Positions 45,515-56,746 are shown, counted from the first letter of the stretch. The stretch is DNA of 64,000 bases from Clavibacter sp. A6099 (GCF_021919125.1 NZ_CP083439.1:1674001-1738000); one strand, 5' to 3'. Notes: generated by a model from the sequence alone, not told the origin. A program made the numbers and translations.

Positions 45515-46918
45515 GTGCTCCACGATCTCGAAGACCTGTCGCTGCTGAGCGCCTCGACGGTCACGGCCACCACACTCGCGCCCGTGATCGGCCTCGTCCT
45601 CCTGGCCGTCGTCGCGCGGCGGGCGCGCCAGGCGACCGGTGCGCGCGCCGCGGACCCCCGGCGCACCGCGGGCGAGCTCGCACTCGGCGCCCTCCTCGGC
45701 GCGCTGGGCGGCCTGGCCCTCGCCTTCGTGCTCGGCGACGTGATGGACCTGTTCGGAGTGGTCCTGTCCCTGCCGACGCGCGGCTGGACGGCGATCGGCG
45801 GCATGGGGCTCGGCATCCTGGTCGTCGCCGTCGCGCGCAGCGGCCGCAGCGTCACCGGGGTCGGCGGCACCGGGCGGCCGGCTCGCCGCCTCCGCGTCCT
45901 GCACCGCGTGCTGGCCGTCCTCGTGGTCCCCCTGGTCGTGCTCACCTCGGCCATCGGCATCAACGCGGACCTGCAGGAGTACCCGAACGTGGCGGCCGCG
46001 TTCGGCCTCACCCGCGTCGGTCCGCTCGACACGTCCGACCTCCCGTCGGCCCAGCCCGCGGAAGGGGAGCCCGCCCCGGACTCCACCGTGCCCATCGAGG
46101 AGTCGTGGACGCCGGGCGAGGAGCTCCCCTCGCACGGCCGCGTCGGGTCCGTGAGCATCCCGGGCACGCAGTCGGGCTTCACGGCGCGCGACGCCATCGT
46201 CTACCTCCCGCCGGCCGCGCTGGTGCCGGACGCCCCCGACCTGCCCGTGCTCATCGCGATGTCCGGGCAGCCGGGCAAGCCGCTCGACCTGCTCGCGTCC
46301 GGCCGCTTCGAGTCCATCCTCGACGCCTACGCCGCGGACCACCACGGCCTCGCGCCCATCGTGGTCATGCCCGACCAGCTGGGCGCATCGGACGCGAACC
46401 CCATGTGCATCGACTCGTCCCTCGGGAACTCGGAGACGTACCTCACGGTCGACGTCCCCGCGTGGATCCGCGGGAACCTCCGCGTCCTCGACGGCCGGAC
46501 GTCGTGGGCCCTGCTCGGCTTCTCGCAGGGCGGCACGTGCGCCGCGCAGCTCGGGGCCGCGCATCCGGACGTGTACGGCTCCTTCGTCGACATCTCCGGC
46601 GAGATCGGCCCGTGGGCCGGCCCGAAGACCATCGACGTCGCCTTCGGCGGCTCGCACGACAGGTACGCGGCGTCGATCCCCTCGGCCGTCATGGCGAGCC
46701 GCGCGCCCTACGCCGACACCCAGGCCGTGTTCTGCGTGGGCGAGGAGGACTCCGGGTACCGTCCGGGCGTGGAGCAGGTGGAGGCGGCCGCCGTCGCCGC
46801 CGGGATCGACGCCCGGCTGAGCATCGCGCCCGGCAGCTCGCACGACTGGGGGACCGTGAAGTGGTGCACGGCCGACGCGCTCCCCACCCTCGGTCAGCGC
46901 CTGGGCCTCACCCGATGA
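45515..46918 (+). CDS. Membrane-anchored alpha/beta-hydrolase (esterase family)
   Basis: This 467-residue protein has about four transmembrane helices in residues 1-150. An extracytoplasmic hydrolase domain follows, related to esterase D/antigen 85-type enzymes. The nucleophile elbow is LLGFSQGGTCAAQLG (about residue 335) and the catalytic His lies in GSSHDWGTVK near the C-terminus. Cysteines at MCIDSS, GTCAA, VFCVGE and KWCTADA may form disulfides. GTG 45515 starts it; a TAGATT hexamer near 45472 may be its -10. It overlaps the next gene by 4 bases and probably works with it at the envelope. Its lipid or wall substrate is unknown. Confidence 0.82.
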   Translation: MLHDLEDLSLLSASTVTATTLAPVIGLVLLAVVARRARQATGARAADPRRTAGELALGALLGALGGLALAFVLGDVMDLFGVVLSLPTRGWTAIGGMGLGILVVAVARSGRSVTGVGGTGRPARRLRVLHRVLAVLVVPLVVLTSAIGINADLQEYPNVAAAFGLTRVGPLDTSDLPSAQPAEGEPAPDSTVPIEESWTPGEELPSHGRVGSVSIPGTQSGFTARDAIVYLPPAALVPDAPDLPVLIAMSGQPGKPLDLLASGRFESILDAYAADHHGLAPIVVMPDQLGASDANPMCIDSSLGNSETYLTVDVPAWIRGNLRVLDGRTSWALLGFSQGGTCAAQLGAAHPDVYGSFVDISGEIGPWAGPKTIDVAFGGSHDRYAASIPSAVMASRAPYADTQAVFCVGEEDSGYRPGVEQVEAAAVAAGIDARLSIAPGSSHDWGTVKWCTADALPTLGQRLGLTR

Positions 46919-49491
46919 CCGCGCGCCCCCGCATCCTCACGCTCCAGGGCGCCGCCCGCGCGCTCCTGTCGCGCCTCGTCGCGCAGCCCGTGACCCTCGG
47001 CATCGCCGCGGTCATCCTCCTGCTCGCCGTGCTGCCCGCCGTCTCCGCCACGTGGCGCCGCGTCGTCCACCACGAGCTGGCGACCGGCTACGAGGCGGTC
47101 GTCGAGCGGGGCCACTGGTGGACCACCGCCACGGCGGCCTTCCTCACCGACGGACCCGTGGAGCTCGTCGTCTCGCTCCTCGCCGTGCTGGTGCTCGTCG
47201 GCGTCGCGGAGCACCTTATGGGCTGGTGGCGCACGCTCCTCGGGTTCGTGCTCACCGGCACCGTCGGCTCGCTCCTCGGCATCGCCGTGCAGGCGCTGGG
47301 GCTCGTGGACGGCGAGCTGTGGTCCCACGGCGTGCGGGGCATCGCGACGGCGGATCCGCTCACGGCGGTCGCGGGCGTGCTCGCGCTCTCGAGCGCGTGG
47401 GCCGGCGTCCTGTGGCGGCGGCGCATCCGCGTGGTGCTCGTCGTCGTGGTGCTCGTGTTCCTGCTCTACTCGGGCCAGCCGAGCGACCTCTACCGGCTCC
47501 TCGCGATCCTGGTCGGCGGCGTCGTCGGCGCGCTGCTGCACCGCCCGGCCGGAGGAGCGCTCTGGCAGCGCAGCTCCCATCACGAGGTGCGCGTGATCCT
47601 CGCGGCGGTCGTGGCGATCCTCGGGACCGGCCCCGCGATCGCGCTCCTGTCGCGCAGCCGCTACGGCCCGCTCGCCCCCATCGCGCTGCTGTTCGTCGAC
47701 GACCGGGTGCCGGGCGACGCGATCTCCACCCGCTGCCTGTCGAGCGACTTCACGCACGACTGCCTGCAGGAGATCATGCTGGCGCGCATCGGCGGCGGGG
47801 TGGGTCCCATCCTCCTGTCGGTGGCGCCGCTGCTCGCGCTGCTGGTCGCCGCGTACGGGCTGGCGCGCGGGCGTCGCTTCGCCGTGTGGCTGGCCGTGAG
47901 CGTCAACCTGCTGCTCGCCGTGCTCTCCGCCTACGCGTTCGGGATGCTGGTGCACCGCGACATGGTCTCGCCGCGCCTGTCCGCGTCCCCGTCCGCGCAC
48001 CCGGAGGCGGTGGCCGCGCTCGTCGCGTCGGTGGCGCTGCCGCTCGGCAGCGCGATCGTCCTCGTGCTCCTGCGACGGCACTTCACCATCCTCTCGACGG
48101 CCCCCGCCATCCGGCGCTTCCTCGTGACGACGGGCGTCGCCCTGGCCGGGCTCATGGCGCTGTTCGTGGCCACGGGGCTCGCGCTCTCCGACGCCTTCAC
48201 ACGGCCGGTCGACCTCAACGACCTGCTCGCCGAGGCCCCCGACCGCTTCATCCCGGCGTCGTTCCTCCGCGGCGAGTCGCTCGACTTCCTGCCGACCGAC
48301 CCCATCACCGACGTCGTCTACCGCGGTGTCGGGCCGGTGTTCTGGATCATCCTGGTGATCGCGAGCCTGCGCGCCATCGCCGACGTCCGCATCGCCGCCG
48401 TGCCCCGGGCGCAGGCGCGCGTCATGCCGGCCCTCCGCCGCGGGGCCATCGGCTCGCTGTCCCACATGGCGACGTGGCCGGGCAACTCGTACTGGATCGC
48501 GGCCGACGGGCAGACGGTCGTGGCCTACCGCGTCGTCGGCAGCGTCGCGATCACCACGGCCGCGCCGCTCGGACCGCCCGAGGACGACCGCGCCCTCCGC
48601 GACGTCCTCGGCCAGTTCGCGCGCTTCGCCGACGACAACGGGTGGACGCCCGTCTTCTACAGCGTCCCCGCGTCGATGACGCCGCTGTTCCGCGAGATGG
48701 GATGGGAGACGCTCGTCGTCGCCGAGGAGACCGTCGTGCGCCCGGGCACCTGGCAGACCACGGGAAAGAAGTGGCAGGACGTGCGCACGTCCATCAACCG
48801 GGCGGATCGCGCGGGCATCCGCGCCGAGTGGACCACCTGGGCCGAGCTGCCCCTCGCCTGGGCGAGCCAGATCGAGCAGATGTCCGAGGAGTGGGTCGCG
48901 GAGAAGGAGCTGCCCGAGATGGGCTTCACCCTCGGTGGCGTGGAGGAGCTGCGGGATCCCGCCGTGCGTCTCATGCTCGCGATCGACGCGGACGACCACG
49001 TCCAGGCCGCGACGAGCTGGCTGCCCACCTGGCGCGACGGCGAGGTGGTCGGCTGGACGCTCGACTTCATGCGCCGGCGCCCCGACGGGATCAACGGCGT
49101 GATGGAGTTCCTCATCGCCCGCTCGGCCATGCGGATGAAGGAGGACGGCATCGAGTTCATGAGCCTCTCCGCCGCGCCGCTCGCGCAGACGCGGGCGGCC
49201 TCGACCTCGACCTCGACCTCCGGCGAGCAGGCGGACGCGGGCACCGGCGCGGAGCCGCAGGAGAGCGCGGTCGAGCGGATCCTCGAGTTCCTCGCCGACT
49301 CGCTGGAGCCGGTCTACGGCTTCCGCTCGCTGCTGGAGTTCAAGCGCAAGTTCCAGCCCGAGCTCGTGCCGCTGATCATGGCCTACCCGGACGCGACCGC
49401 CCTGCCGACCGTGGGTCTCGCGCTGACCCGCGCGTACCTGCCGTCGACGTCGGTGCGGGACCTGACGCGCGTGCTCCGCTCCGCGCGGTGA
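46915..49491 (+). CDS. Multi-spanning membrane protein with MprF-type DUF2156 domain
   Basis: This 858-residue protein is coupled to the esterase gene by an ATGA overlap. Roughly the first 500 residues hold a dozen hydrophobic helices. The first block (GHWWTTATAAFL, EHLMGWWRTLLGF) looks rhomboid-like, but the catalytic G-x-S-G is absent. From about residue 510 a cytoplasmic DUF2156/GNAT-like domain follows (SLSHMATWPGNSYWIAADGQ, TTGKKWQDVRTSINRADRAG, LDFMRRRPDGINGVMEFLI, YGFRSLLEFKRKFQPE). This domain is the aminoacyl-phosphatidylglycerol synthase domain of MprF/LysX-type proteins. A Thr/Ser stretch (residues 762-768) interrupts it. Lipid aminoacylation is plausible but not proven. Confidence 0.82.
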   Translation: MTARPRILTLQGAARALLSRLVAQPVTLGIAAVILLLAVLPAVSATWRRVVHHELATGYEAVVERGHWWTTATAAFLTDGPVELVVSLLAVLVLVGVAEHLMGWWRTLLGFVLTGTVGSLLGIAVQALGLVDGELWSHGVRGIATADPLTAVAGVLALSSAWAGVLWRRRIRVVLVVVVLVFLLYSGQPSDLYRLLAILVGGVVGALLHRPAGGALWQRSSHHEVRVILAAVVAILGTGPAIALLSRSRYGPLAPIALLFVDDRVPGDAISTRCLSSDFTHDCLQEIMLARIGGGVGPILLSVAPLLALLVAAYGLARGRRFAVWLAVSVNLLLAVLSAYAFGMLVHRDMVSPRLSASPSAHPEAVAALVASVALPLGSAIVLVLLRRHFTILSTAPAIRRFLVTTGVALAGLMALFVATGLALSDAFTRPVDLNDLLAEAPDRFIPASFLRGESLDFLPTDPITDVVYRGVGPVFWIILVIASLRAIADVRIAAVPRAQARVMPALRRGAIGSLSHMATWPGNSYWIAADGQTVVAYRVVGSVAITTAAPLGPPEDDRALRDVLGQFARFADDNGWTPVFYSVPASMTPLFREMGWETLVVAEETVVRPGTWQTTGKKWQDVRTSINRADRAGIRAEWTTWAELPLAWASQIEQMSEEWVAEKELPEMGFTLGGVEELRDPAVRLMLAIDADDHVQAATSWLPTWRDGEVVGWTLDFMRRRPDGINGVMEFLIARSAMRMKEDGIEFMSLSAAPLAQTRAASTSTSTSGEQADAGTGAEPQESAVERILEFLADSLEPVYGFRSLLEFKRKFQPELVPLIMAYPDATALPTVGLALTRAYLPSTSVRDLTRVLRSAR

Positions 49492-49538
49492 GCCCCGTCC
49501 GCCGGCCGCCGCGGGTGCGGACCCGCGCGGCGCCGGTG

Positions 49539-49544
49539 TACCGT
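49539..49544 (+). promoter_or_regulatory. Putative -10 box of the leuA leader transcript
   Basis: TACCGT, then 6 bases, then the ATG of the leader peptide at 49551. The leader transcript would itself be leaderless. Confidence 0.5.
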
Positions 49545-49550
49545 GGTCGC

Positions 49551-49595
49551 ATGCAGTCCGGCCGCCTCCTCCTTAGTCGCCGCGGCGAGGCCTGA
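49551..49595 (+). CDS. leuA leader peptide (leucine attenuator)
   Basis: A 14-residue peptide, MQSGRLLLSRRGEA, with three consecutive leucine codons (CTC CTC CTT), lies 61 bases before leuA. Short leaders rich in leucine codons control leucine genes by attenuation, and similar leuA leaders are known in Corynebacterium and Streptomyces. Ribosome stalling at the Leu codons when Leu-tRNA is scarce would disturb the hairpin that covers the peptide's end. Confidence 0.7.
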   Translation: MQSGRLLLSRRGEA

Positions 49596-49614
49596 TCCGG
49601 CCCTCCTCGTCGCG
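49581..49614 (+). terminator. Attenuator hairpin of leuA
   Basis: The arms cgcggcgagg (49581-49590) and cctcgtcgcg (49605-49614) pair over 10 bp with one G-U, around a 14-base loop. The left arm lies within the last codons of the leader peptide, as attenuation requires. There is no strong U-tract. Confidence 0.5.
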
Positions 49615-49632
49615 GAGTCCCGTCACGGCTGA

Positions 49633-51423
<1,791 letters not shown>

Positions 51424-51446
51424 TCCCTCCCGCGTGACGCGCGATC

Positions 51447-51478
51447 ACGACGGCCGGGCGGCGACGCCCGGCCGTCGT
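51447..51478. terminator. Terminator between leuA and the TRIC gene
   Basis: A perfect 13-bp stem, acgacggccgggc / gcccggccgtcgt, with loop ggcgac, 24 bases after leuA and between convergent genes. The inner part (gggc-ggcgac-gccc) is identical to that of the hairpin at 2977-2998. Confidence 0.8.
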
Positions 51479-51523
51479 CGTGCGCGGCGGCGGATGCGCG
51501 CGCCCGCCCGCCCGCCCGCAGGA

Positions 51524-52201
51524 TCAGCGCCGCGGTCGCGGTCGGCGCAGCGCCGTGAACCGCAGCCGGCTGAGCGCCCGCTGCTCCGGGAGGCTCCAGC
51601 CGAAGCGCACCGCGAGGAGCCGCGTCGTGGCCGTGACGGCCACGCAGACGATGGCCGCGACCCACATGGGCACGCCGAACGCCGCGAGCAGGACGACGAT
51701 GACCGCGCCCACGCCCGCGGCGACCGCGTAGAGCGAGCCCACGTGCATCATCGCGATGGGCAGGTTGAGCAGCAGGTCGCGCACGAACGAGCCGCCGACG
51801 GCCGAGACGACGCCGATGAAGACCGCCGGCACCTCCGGGACCCCCGCTGCCAGCGCCTTCGACGTGCCGATGGCGCAGAACAGGCCGATGGTGAGCGCGT
51901 CGAGGGCGGTGATGACCGCGTCGAGGCGCGTGAAGATCCGCTCGAGCAGCATGCCGCCGAGGGCCGCGGCGACCGCGATGAGCATGAGCCAGTTGCTGGA
52001 GAGCGCGGCGGGCGTGACGTTGAGGAACACGTCGCGGAGGAGCCCGCCGCCGAGCCCGGTGGCCGTGCCGATGATGGCGACGCCGAGCAGGTCGAGGCGA
52101 CGGTCGCGGAAGCCCGCCGCGAACATGGCGCCCTGGAGGCTGCCGATGCTGACCGCCAGGAGGTCGGCCCACAGCGGGATGGTGAGGGGGACGGGATCCA
52201 T
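51524..52201 (-). CDS. TRIC cation channel family (UPF0126) membrane protein
   Basis: This 225-residue protein has two homologous blocks of about three helices each. The first carries [21 protein letters not shown] and the second [21 protein letters not shown], the repeated G-G-x3-RD pattern of UPF0126/YadS-like TRIC channels. Relatives are trimeric potassium channels. ATG 52201 follows an AGGGGAGG ribosome site. The gene sits alone between leuA and recO. Confidence 0.9.
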   Translation of the reverse strand: MDPVPLTIPLWADLLAVSIGSLQGAMFAAGFRDRRLDLLGVAIIGTATGLGGGLLRDVFLNVTPAALSSNWLMLIAVAAALGGMLLERIFTRLDAVITALDALTIGLFCAIGTSKALAAGVPEVPAVFIGVVSAVGGSFVRDLLLNLPIAMMHVGSLYAVAAGVGAVIVVLLAAFGVPMWVAAIVCVAVTATTRLLAVRFGWSLPEQRALSRLRFTALRRPRPRR

Positions 52202-52306
52202 GGCCTCCCCTTGATAGCACAGCGCGGGTGCCCCGCCCGGACGCGTGACGCCAGGCGGCCCGGGCCCGTCCGCGCGGCGACGGCGGGGGAGCGCGGTCAC
52301 GAGGCG

Positions 52307-52312
52307 GATAAT
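52307..52312 (+). promoter_or_regulatory. Putative -10 box, leaderless start of recO
   Basis: GATAAT, close to the consensus, then 6 bases, then GTG 52319. Confidence 0.55.
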
Positions 52313-52318
52313 CGAGGG

Positions 52319-53248
52319 GTGCCCCTCTACCGTGACGAGATCGTCGTCCTGCGCACCCACAAGCTGGGCGAGGCGGACCGGATCGTCACGATGCTCTCGC
52401 GCCAGCACGGCAAGATCCGCGCGGTGGCGAAGGGCGTGCGCCGCACGCAGTCGAAGTTCGGCGCGCGGCTGGAGCCGTTCATGGTCGCCGACGCCCAGTT
52501 CTTCGAGGGCAGGACGCTCGACATCATCACGCAGGCCGAGTCGATCGCCTCCTACGGCGCCCTCATCGCGGCCGACTACGGCAGCTACACCGCCGCCAGC
52601 GCGATGGTCGAGACGGCCGACCGCGTCACCGAGGACGAGGGCTCGCTCCAGCAGTACCTGCTCCTCGTCGGCGCGCTCCGGTCGCTCAGCCGCCGCGAGC
52701 ACGGCGCGAGCCTCACGCTGGACTCGTACCTGCTGCGCAGCCTGTCGATGGCGGGCTGGGCGCCGAGCTTCCAGGACTGCGCGGTGACGGGCGCGCCCGG
52801 GCCGCACTCGGCGTTCGTCGTGCAGCTCGGCGGCGTGGTCGCGGACGCCGCCGCCCCGCCCGGATCCCCGCGGCTCGACCCCGACACGCTCGCGCTCCTC
52901 TCCGCCCTCCTCACGGGAGACTGGCCGCACGCCGAGGCCGCGACGCTGCGATCGCAGGCGCGTGCGAGCGGCGTGGTCGCGGCCTACGCGCAGTGGCACC
53001 TCGACCGGGGGATCCGCTCGCTCGGGCTCGTCGACCGCAGCGACGCCCGCCAGCTCCTGCCGCCCACCGAGCAGCCCGTGCCGCTCGACGCGCCCGACCT
53101 CGACGGCGCCGACCCGGATCCCGCCGCGGCCCTCGCCGCCGCGACCGCGTCCGTCGTCCGCTCGACGCCGCGCGACGCGGATCCCGAGCCCGACGCCCTG
53201 AACGCCACCCCCGCCGACCGCCCCCGAGCACAGGAGACGACCAGATGA
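52319..53248 (+). CDS. recO: DNA repair protein RecO
   Basis: This 309-residue recombination mediator anneals single strands and loads RecA with RecR. The N-terminal OB fold reads [23 protein letters not shown] and ends near [17 protein letters not shown], followed by the helical RecO_C domain. The four-cysteine zinc finger found in many RecO proteins is missing: only one Cys (QDCAVTG) is present. The C-terminal 60 residues are Asp/Ala/Pro-rich and probably disordered. It overlaps uppS by 4 bases. Confidence 0.93.
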   Translation: MPLYRDEIVVLRTHKLGEADRIVTMLSRQHGKIRAVAKGVRRTQSKFGARLEPFMVADAQFFEGRTLDIITQAESIASYGALIAADYGSYTAASAMVETADRVTEDEGSLQQYLLLVGALRSLSRREHGASLTLDSYLLRSLSMAGWAPSFQDCAVTGAPGPHSAFVVQLGGVVADAAAPPGSPRLDPDTLALLSALLTGDWPHAEAATLRSQARASGVVAAYAQWHLDRGIRSLGLVDRSDARQLLPPTEQPVPLDAPDLDGADPDPAAALAAATASVVRSTPRDADPEPDALNATPADRPRAQETTR

Positions 53249-54111
53249 GCCGACGCCCCGAGGTCCCCGGCCGCACCGACCTGCCGCTCGACTGGACCGG
53301 CGAGCGGCCGCCCGCGATCCCCGCCGACCTCGTGCCGAAGCACATCGCCGTCGTCATGGACGGCAACGGCCGCTGGGCCAACCAGCGCGGCCTGCCCCGC
53401 ACCGCCGGCCACCAGGCGGGCGAGGAGGCCTGGTTCGACACCGTCGCCGGCGCCGTGCAGCTGGGCGCCACGCACCTGTCCGTCTACGCGTTCTCGACCG
53501 AGAACTGGAAGCGCTCGCCCGCCGAGGTGCGCTTCCTCATGGGCTTCAACCGCGACGTGATCCACCGCCGCCGCGATCAGCTGAACGCCTGGAACGTCCG
53601 GATCCGCTGGGCCGGCCGCCGCCCCCGCCTCTGGCGCAGCGTCATCGACGACCTGCAGGTCGCCGAGGAGATGACCAAGGACAACACCGGCATGACGCTC
53701 ACGATGTGCATCAACTACGGCGGGCGCACGGAGATCGGCGACGCCGTGAAGCGGATCGCCGAGGACGTGGACGCGGGCAGGCTCAAGGCGTCGCGCGTCG
53801 ACGAGCGCACGATCCAGCGCTACCTCTACCTGCCGGACGTGCCCGACGTCGACCTCTTCATCCGCAGCTCCGGGGAGCAGCGCACGAGCAACTTCCTGCT
53901 CTGGCAGTCGGCGTACGCGGAGATGGTGTTCCTCGACCGGCTGTGGCCCGACTTCCGCCGCAAGGACCTGTGGGACGCGGTGGAGAGCTACGTGCACCGC
54001 GACCGGCGGTTCGGCGGCGCGGTCGACGCGCACGCGGGCGACGGGGACGAGGGGTCCGCCGAGGATCCGGACGCCGAGGTCGAGGGCGACCGCGACACCG
54101 CCGCTCAGTAG
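53245..54111 (+). CDS. uppS: Isoprenyl (cis-prenyl) diphosphate synthase
   Basis: This 288-residue enzyme builds long-chain polyprenyl diphosphate, the lipid carrier of peptidoglycan precursors. The catalytic Asp and diphosphate loop are in [23 protein letters not shown] (quoted region residues 34-56). [15 protein letters not shown] and the C-terminal [20 protein letters not shown] are family signatures. An acidic tail of about 30 residues follows. The recO-uppS order with overlapping ATGA is conserved in actinobacteria. Chain length cannot be read from the sequence. Confidence 0.94.
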   Translation: MSRRPEVPGRTDLPLDWTGERPPAIPADLVPKHIAVVMDGNGRWANQRGLPRTAGHQAGEEAWFDTVAGAVQLGATHLSVYAFSTENWKRSPAEVRFLMGFNRDVIHRRRDQLNAWNVRIRWAGRRPRLWRSVIDDLQVAEEMTKDNTGMTLTMCINYGGRTEIGDAVKRIAEDVDAGRLKASRVDERTIQRYLYLPDVPDVDLFIRSSGEQRTSNFLLWQSAYAEMVFLDRLWPDFRRKDLWDAVESYVHRDRRFGGAVDAHAGDGDEGSAEDPDAEVEGDRDTAAQ

Positions 54112-54114
54112 CAT
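54109..54114 (+). promoter_or_regulatory. Putative -10 box, leaderless start of the Gfo/Idh gene
   Basis: TAGCAT, then 6 bases, then GTG 54121. The first three bases are the stop codon of uppS. Confidence 0.45.
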
Positions 54115-54120
54115 CGGGAC

Positions 54121-55230
54121 GTGAGCACACCCGAGACCGCGCCCCGCCCGTCCGCCTCCACCGCCGCCTCCGAGGGCGGCGACGCGCCCATCCGCGTGGG
54201 GATCGTCGGCTACGGCCTCGCCGGCCGGGTGTTCCACGCGCCGTTCCTGCAGGCGAGCCCCGAGTACCGCATCGCCCTCGTCTCCACCTCCGACGACGAC
54301 CGCGCCGCGCAGGTCCGGGAGCGCCACCCGGGCGCCGACGTCGTCGCGTCCGCCGACGAGCTCTTCGCGCGCTCCGCCGAGCTCGACCTGGTGGTCATCG
54401 CGTCGCCCGCGTCCGCGCACCTCCGCCAGGGCCTCCAGGCGCTCGACGCGCACCTCGCCGTCGTGATGGACAAGCCGTTCGTCGCGACCGTCGACGAGGC
54501 GCTCATGCTCATCGAGCGCGCCGAGGCGCTCGGCGTCCCGTTCTCGGTCTTCCAGAACCGGCGCCTCGACGGCGACTTCCTCACCGTGAAGGCGCTCATC
54601 GCGTCGGGCCGCCTCGGCGAGGTCCACCGCTTCGAGTCGACCTTCGAGCGCTGGGGCGGACCCGTCCGCGATCGCTGGCAGGACCGCGAGACGCCGGCCG
54701 ACGCCGCGGGCATCTCCTACGACCTCGGCAGCCACCTCATCGACCAGGCGCTCGAGCTGTTCGGCCCCGTCGCCGACTTCGCGGCCGAGCTCGCCACCGT
54801 GCGCGACGGATCCGCGAGCGACGACGACGCCTTCTACTCGCTGCTGCACGAGTCGGGCGTGCAGTCGCACATCACCGTCAGCCGCGTCGCCGCCCTGGCC
54901 GGCCCCCGCTTCCGCGTGCTCGGCACCGCGGGCGCGTACGCCGTGCACGGACTGGACCCGCAGGAACCGCTCCTCAAGGACGGCGCGGCGCCCACCGACC
55001 CCGGCTTCGGCGAGGCGCCCGAGGCCGAGTGGGGGACGCTCGTCGAGGCGGCGGGCGACCCGGCGGGGGAGCGGATCCCCACCGAGCGCGGCCGCTACGC
55101 GGACTACTACGCCGCGATGGCCGACGCCGTCCGCGGACGCGGGCCCGTGCCGGTGGAGCCGCGCGACTCCCTCGAGACCGTCCGCATCGTCGAGCTCGCG
55201 CACCGGCGGACCGCGGGCGACGAGGACTGA
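54121..55230 (+). CDS. Gfo/Idh/MocA family oxidoreductase
   Basis: This 369-residue NAD(P)-dependent sugar-type dehydrogenase has its Rossmann motif in VGIVGYGLAGRVFHAPFLQ (residues about 26-44). The EKP-like motif appears as VVMDKPFVATVDEA, with Asp in place of Glu, and the catalytic region is GISYDLGSHLIDQALELFG. The C-terminal beta-sheet domain is complete. The substrate (a sugar, inositol or similar polyol) is unknown. A 20-residue Ser/Thr/Ala-rich N-terminus precedes the fold. Confidence 0.9.
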   Translation: MSTPETAPRPSASTAASEGGDAPIRVGIVGYGLAGRVFHAPFLQASPEYRIALVSTSDDDRAAQVRERHPGADVVASADELFARSAELDLVVIASPASAHLRQGLQALDAHLAVVMDKPFVATVDEALMLIERAEALGVPFSVFQNRRLDGDFLTVKALIASGRLGEVHRFESTFERWGGPVRDRWQDRETPADAAGISYDLGSHLIDQALELFGPVADFAAELATVRDGSASDDDAFYSLLHESGVQSHITVSRVAALAGPRFRVLGTAGAYAVHGLDPQEPLLKDGAAPTDPGFGEAPEAEWGTLVEAAGDPAGERIPTERGRYADYYAAMADAVRGRGPVPVEPRDSLETVRIVELAHRRTAGDED

Positions 55231-55244
55231 GCGCGGAGCGCCCG

Positions 55245-55340
55245 TAGACTGGGGGCCGCCTTTCCCGGCGACGCCGGCATCCGCCGGCCGGTCGCCGTCC
55301 GCCGACCGGGCACCCAGTCCGGCCCCACCTAGGAGCAAAC
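55245..55340 (+). promoter_or_regulatory. glyS promoter and structured leader
   Basis: A -10 hexamer TAGACT (55245-55250) precedes a leader of about 85 bases. GACTGGG at its start (55247-55253) can pair with CCCAGTC near its end (55313-55319), closing a multi-branch fold just before the AGGAG ribosome site. The first bases of the left arm overlap the -10, so only part may be transcribed. It does not resemble a T-box. Confidence 0.35.
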
Positions 55341-56726
55341 GTGGCAACCCCCTCGCGTCTCGACCCGGTCATCAACCTCGCCAAGCGGCGCGGGTTCGTC
55401 TTCCAGGCGGGTGAGATCTACGGCGGCTCCCGCTCCGCGTGGGACTACGGGCCGCTCGGCGTGGCGCTGAAGGAGAACATCAAGCGCCAGTGGTGGCAGA
55501 CCATGGTCAACGGCCGCGACGACGTCGTGGGCCTCGACTCCTCGGTGATCCTGCCCCGCCGCGTGTGGGAGGCGTCCGGCCACGTCGAGGTCTTCAGCGA
55601 CCCGCTCGTCGAGTCGCTGCACACGCACAAGCGCTACCGCGCCGACCACCTCCTCGAGGCGTACGAGGCGAAGCACGGCCACCCGCCGGTCAACGGCCTC
55701 GCCGACATCAAGGACCCGGACACCGGCCAGCCCGGATCCTGGACCGAGCCGCAGAACTTCTCGGGCCTCCTGAAGACCTTCCTCGGCCCCGTCGACAACC
55801 AGGAGGGCATGCACTACCTCCGCCCCGAGACCGCGCAGGGCATCTTCGTCAACTTCGCGAACGTCCTGAGCGCCGCGCGCCAGAAGCCGCCGTTCGGCAT
55901 CGGCCAGATCGGCAAGAGCTTCCGCAACGAGATCACGCCGCAGAACTGGATCTTCCGCACGCGCGAGTTCGAGCAGATGGAGATGGAGTTCTTCGTCGAG
56001 CCCGGCACCGACGCCGAGTGGCACCAGTACTGGATCGACGCCCGCTACGCCTGGTACACCGACCTCGGCATCGACCCCGAGAACCTCCGCCTCTTCGAGC
56101 ACCCGCAGGAGAAGCTCTCGCACTACTCCACCCGCACGGTCGACATCGAGTACCGCTTCGGCTTCGCCGGCGGCGCGTGGGGCGAGCTCGAGGGCATCGC
56201 GAACCGCACCGACTACGACCTGCGCACGCACTCCGAGGCGTCCGGCCAGGACCTCTCCTACTTCGACCAGACCAAGAACGAGCGCTGGATCCCGTACGTC
56301 ATCGAGCCCGCGGCCGGCCTCACCCGGTCGATGATGGCGTTCCTGGTCGACGCGTACCACGAGGACGAGGCCCCCAACGCGAAGGGCGGCGTGGACAAGC
56401 GCACGGTCCTCCGCCTCGACCGCCGGCTCGCGCCCGTCAAGGTCGCCGTGCTGCCGCTGTCGCGCAACGAGAAGCTGTCGCCGGTCGCGCGCGAGCTCGC
56501 CGCGGAGCTGCGCAAGGTCTGGAACATCGAGTTCGACGACGCGGGCGCGATCGGCCGCCGCTACCGCCGCCAGGACGAGATCGGCACGCCGTTCTGCGTC
56601 ACGGTCGACTTCGACACCCTCGACGACCGCGCCGTCACCGTGCGCGAGCGCGACACCATGGCGCAGGAGCGCATCCCGCTCGACGACCTCATGGGGTACC
56701 TCGCGGGGCAGCTCATCGGGGCCTGA
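55341..56726 (+). CDS. glyS: Glycyl-tRNA synthetase (single-subunit type)
   Basis: This 461-residue class II synthetase charges tRNA-Gly as a homodimer. Motif 1 lies around [18 protein letters not shown], motif 2 in [20 protein letters not shown] (ATP-binding Arg) and motif 3 in [15 protein letters not shown]. The C-terminal anticodon-binding domain spans about residues 360-460 ([20 protein letters not shown]). This is the eukaryote-like alpha2 GlyRS normal for actinobacteria, not the alpha2-beta2 form. GTG 55341 follows AGGAG. Confidence 0.97.
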   Translation: MATPSRLDPVINLAKRRGFVFQAGEIYGGSRSAWDYGPLGVALKENIKRQWWQTMVNGRDDVVGLDSSVILPRRVWEASGHVEVFSDPLVESLHTHKRYRADHLLEAYEAKHGHPPVNGLADIKDPDTGQPGSWTEPQNFSGLLKTFLGPVDNQEGMHYLRPETAQGIFVNFANVLSAARQKPPFGIGQIGKSFRNEITPQNWIFRTREFEQMEMEFFVEPGTDAEWHQYWIDARYAWYTDLGIDPENLRLFEHPQEKLSHYSTRTVDIEYRFGFAGGAWGELEGIANRTDYDLRTHSEASGQDLSYFDQTKNERWIPYVIEPAAGLTRSMMAFLVDAYHEDEAPNAKGGVDKRTVLRLDRRLAPVKVAVLPLSRNEKLSPVARELAAELRKVWNIEFDDAGAIGRRYRRQDEIGTPFCVTVDFDTLDDRAVTVRERDTMAQERIPLDDLMGYLAGQLIGA

Positions 56727-56746
56727 TCCGCTCCACCCGCACGGCC

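Noticed and set aside
49201-49224. Short repeat tcgacctcgacctcgacctc inside the MprF-like gene
   Set aside because: It is only a codon-level slippage run coding for a Ser/Thr stretch in frame; no sign of a CRISPR or mobile element.
52960-55250. Open arginine-rich frames overlapping uppS and the Gfo/Idh gene on both strands
   Set aside because: They only shadow genes with strong motifs and have no plausible start signals.
55245-55340. T-box riboswitch before glyS
   Set aside because: No specifier-loop bulges, AG-bowl or TGGNACCGCG-type antiterminator sequence can be found; the leader is too short.
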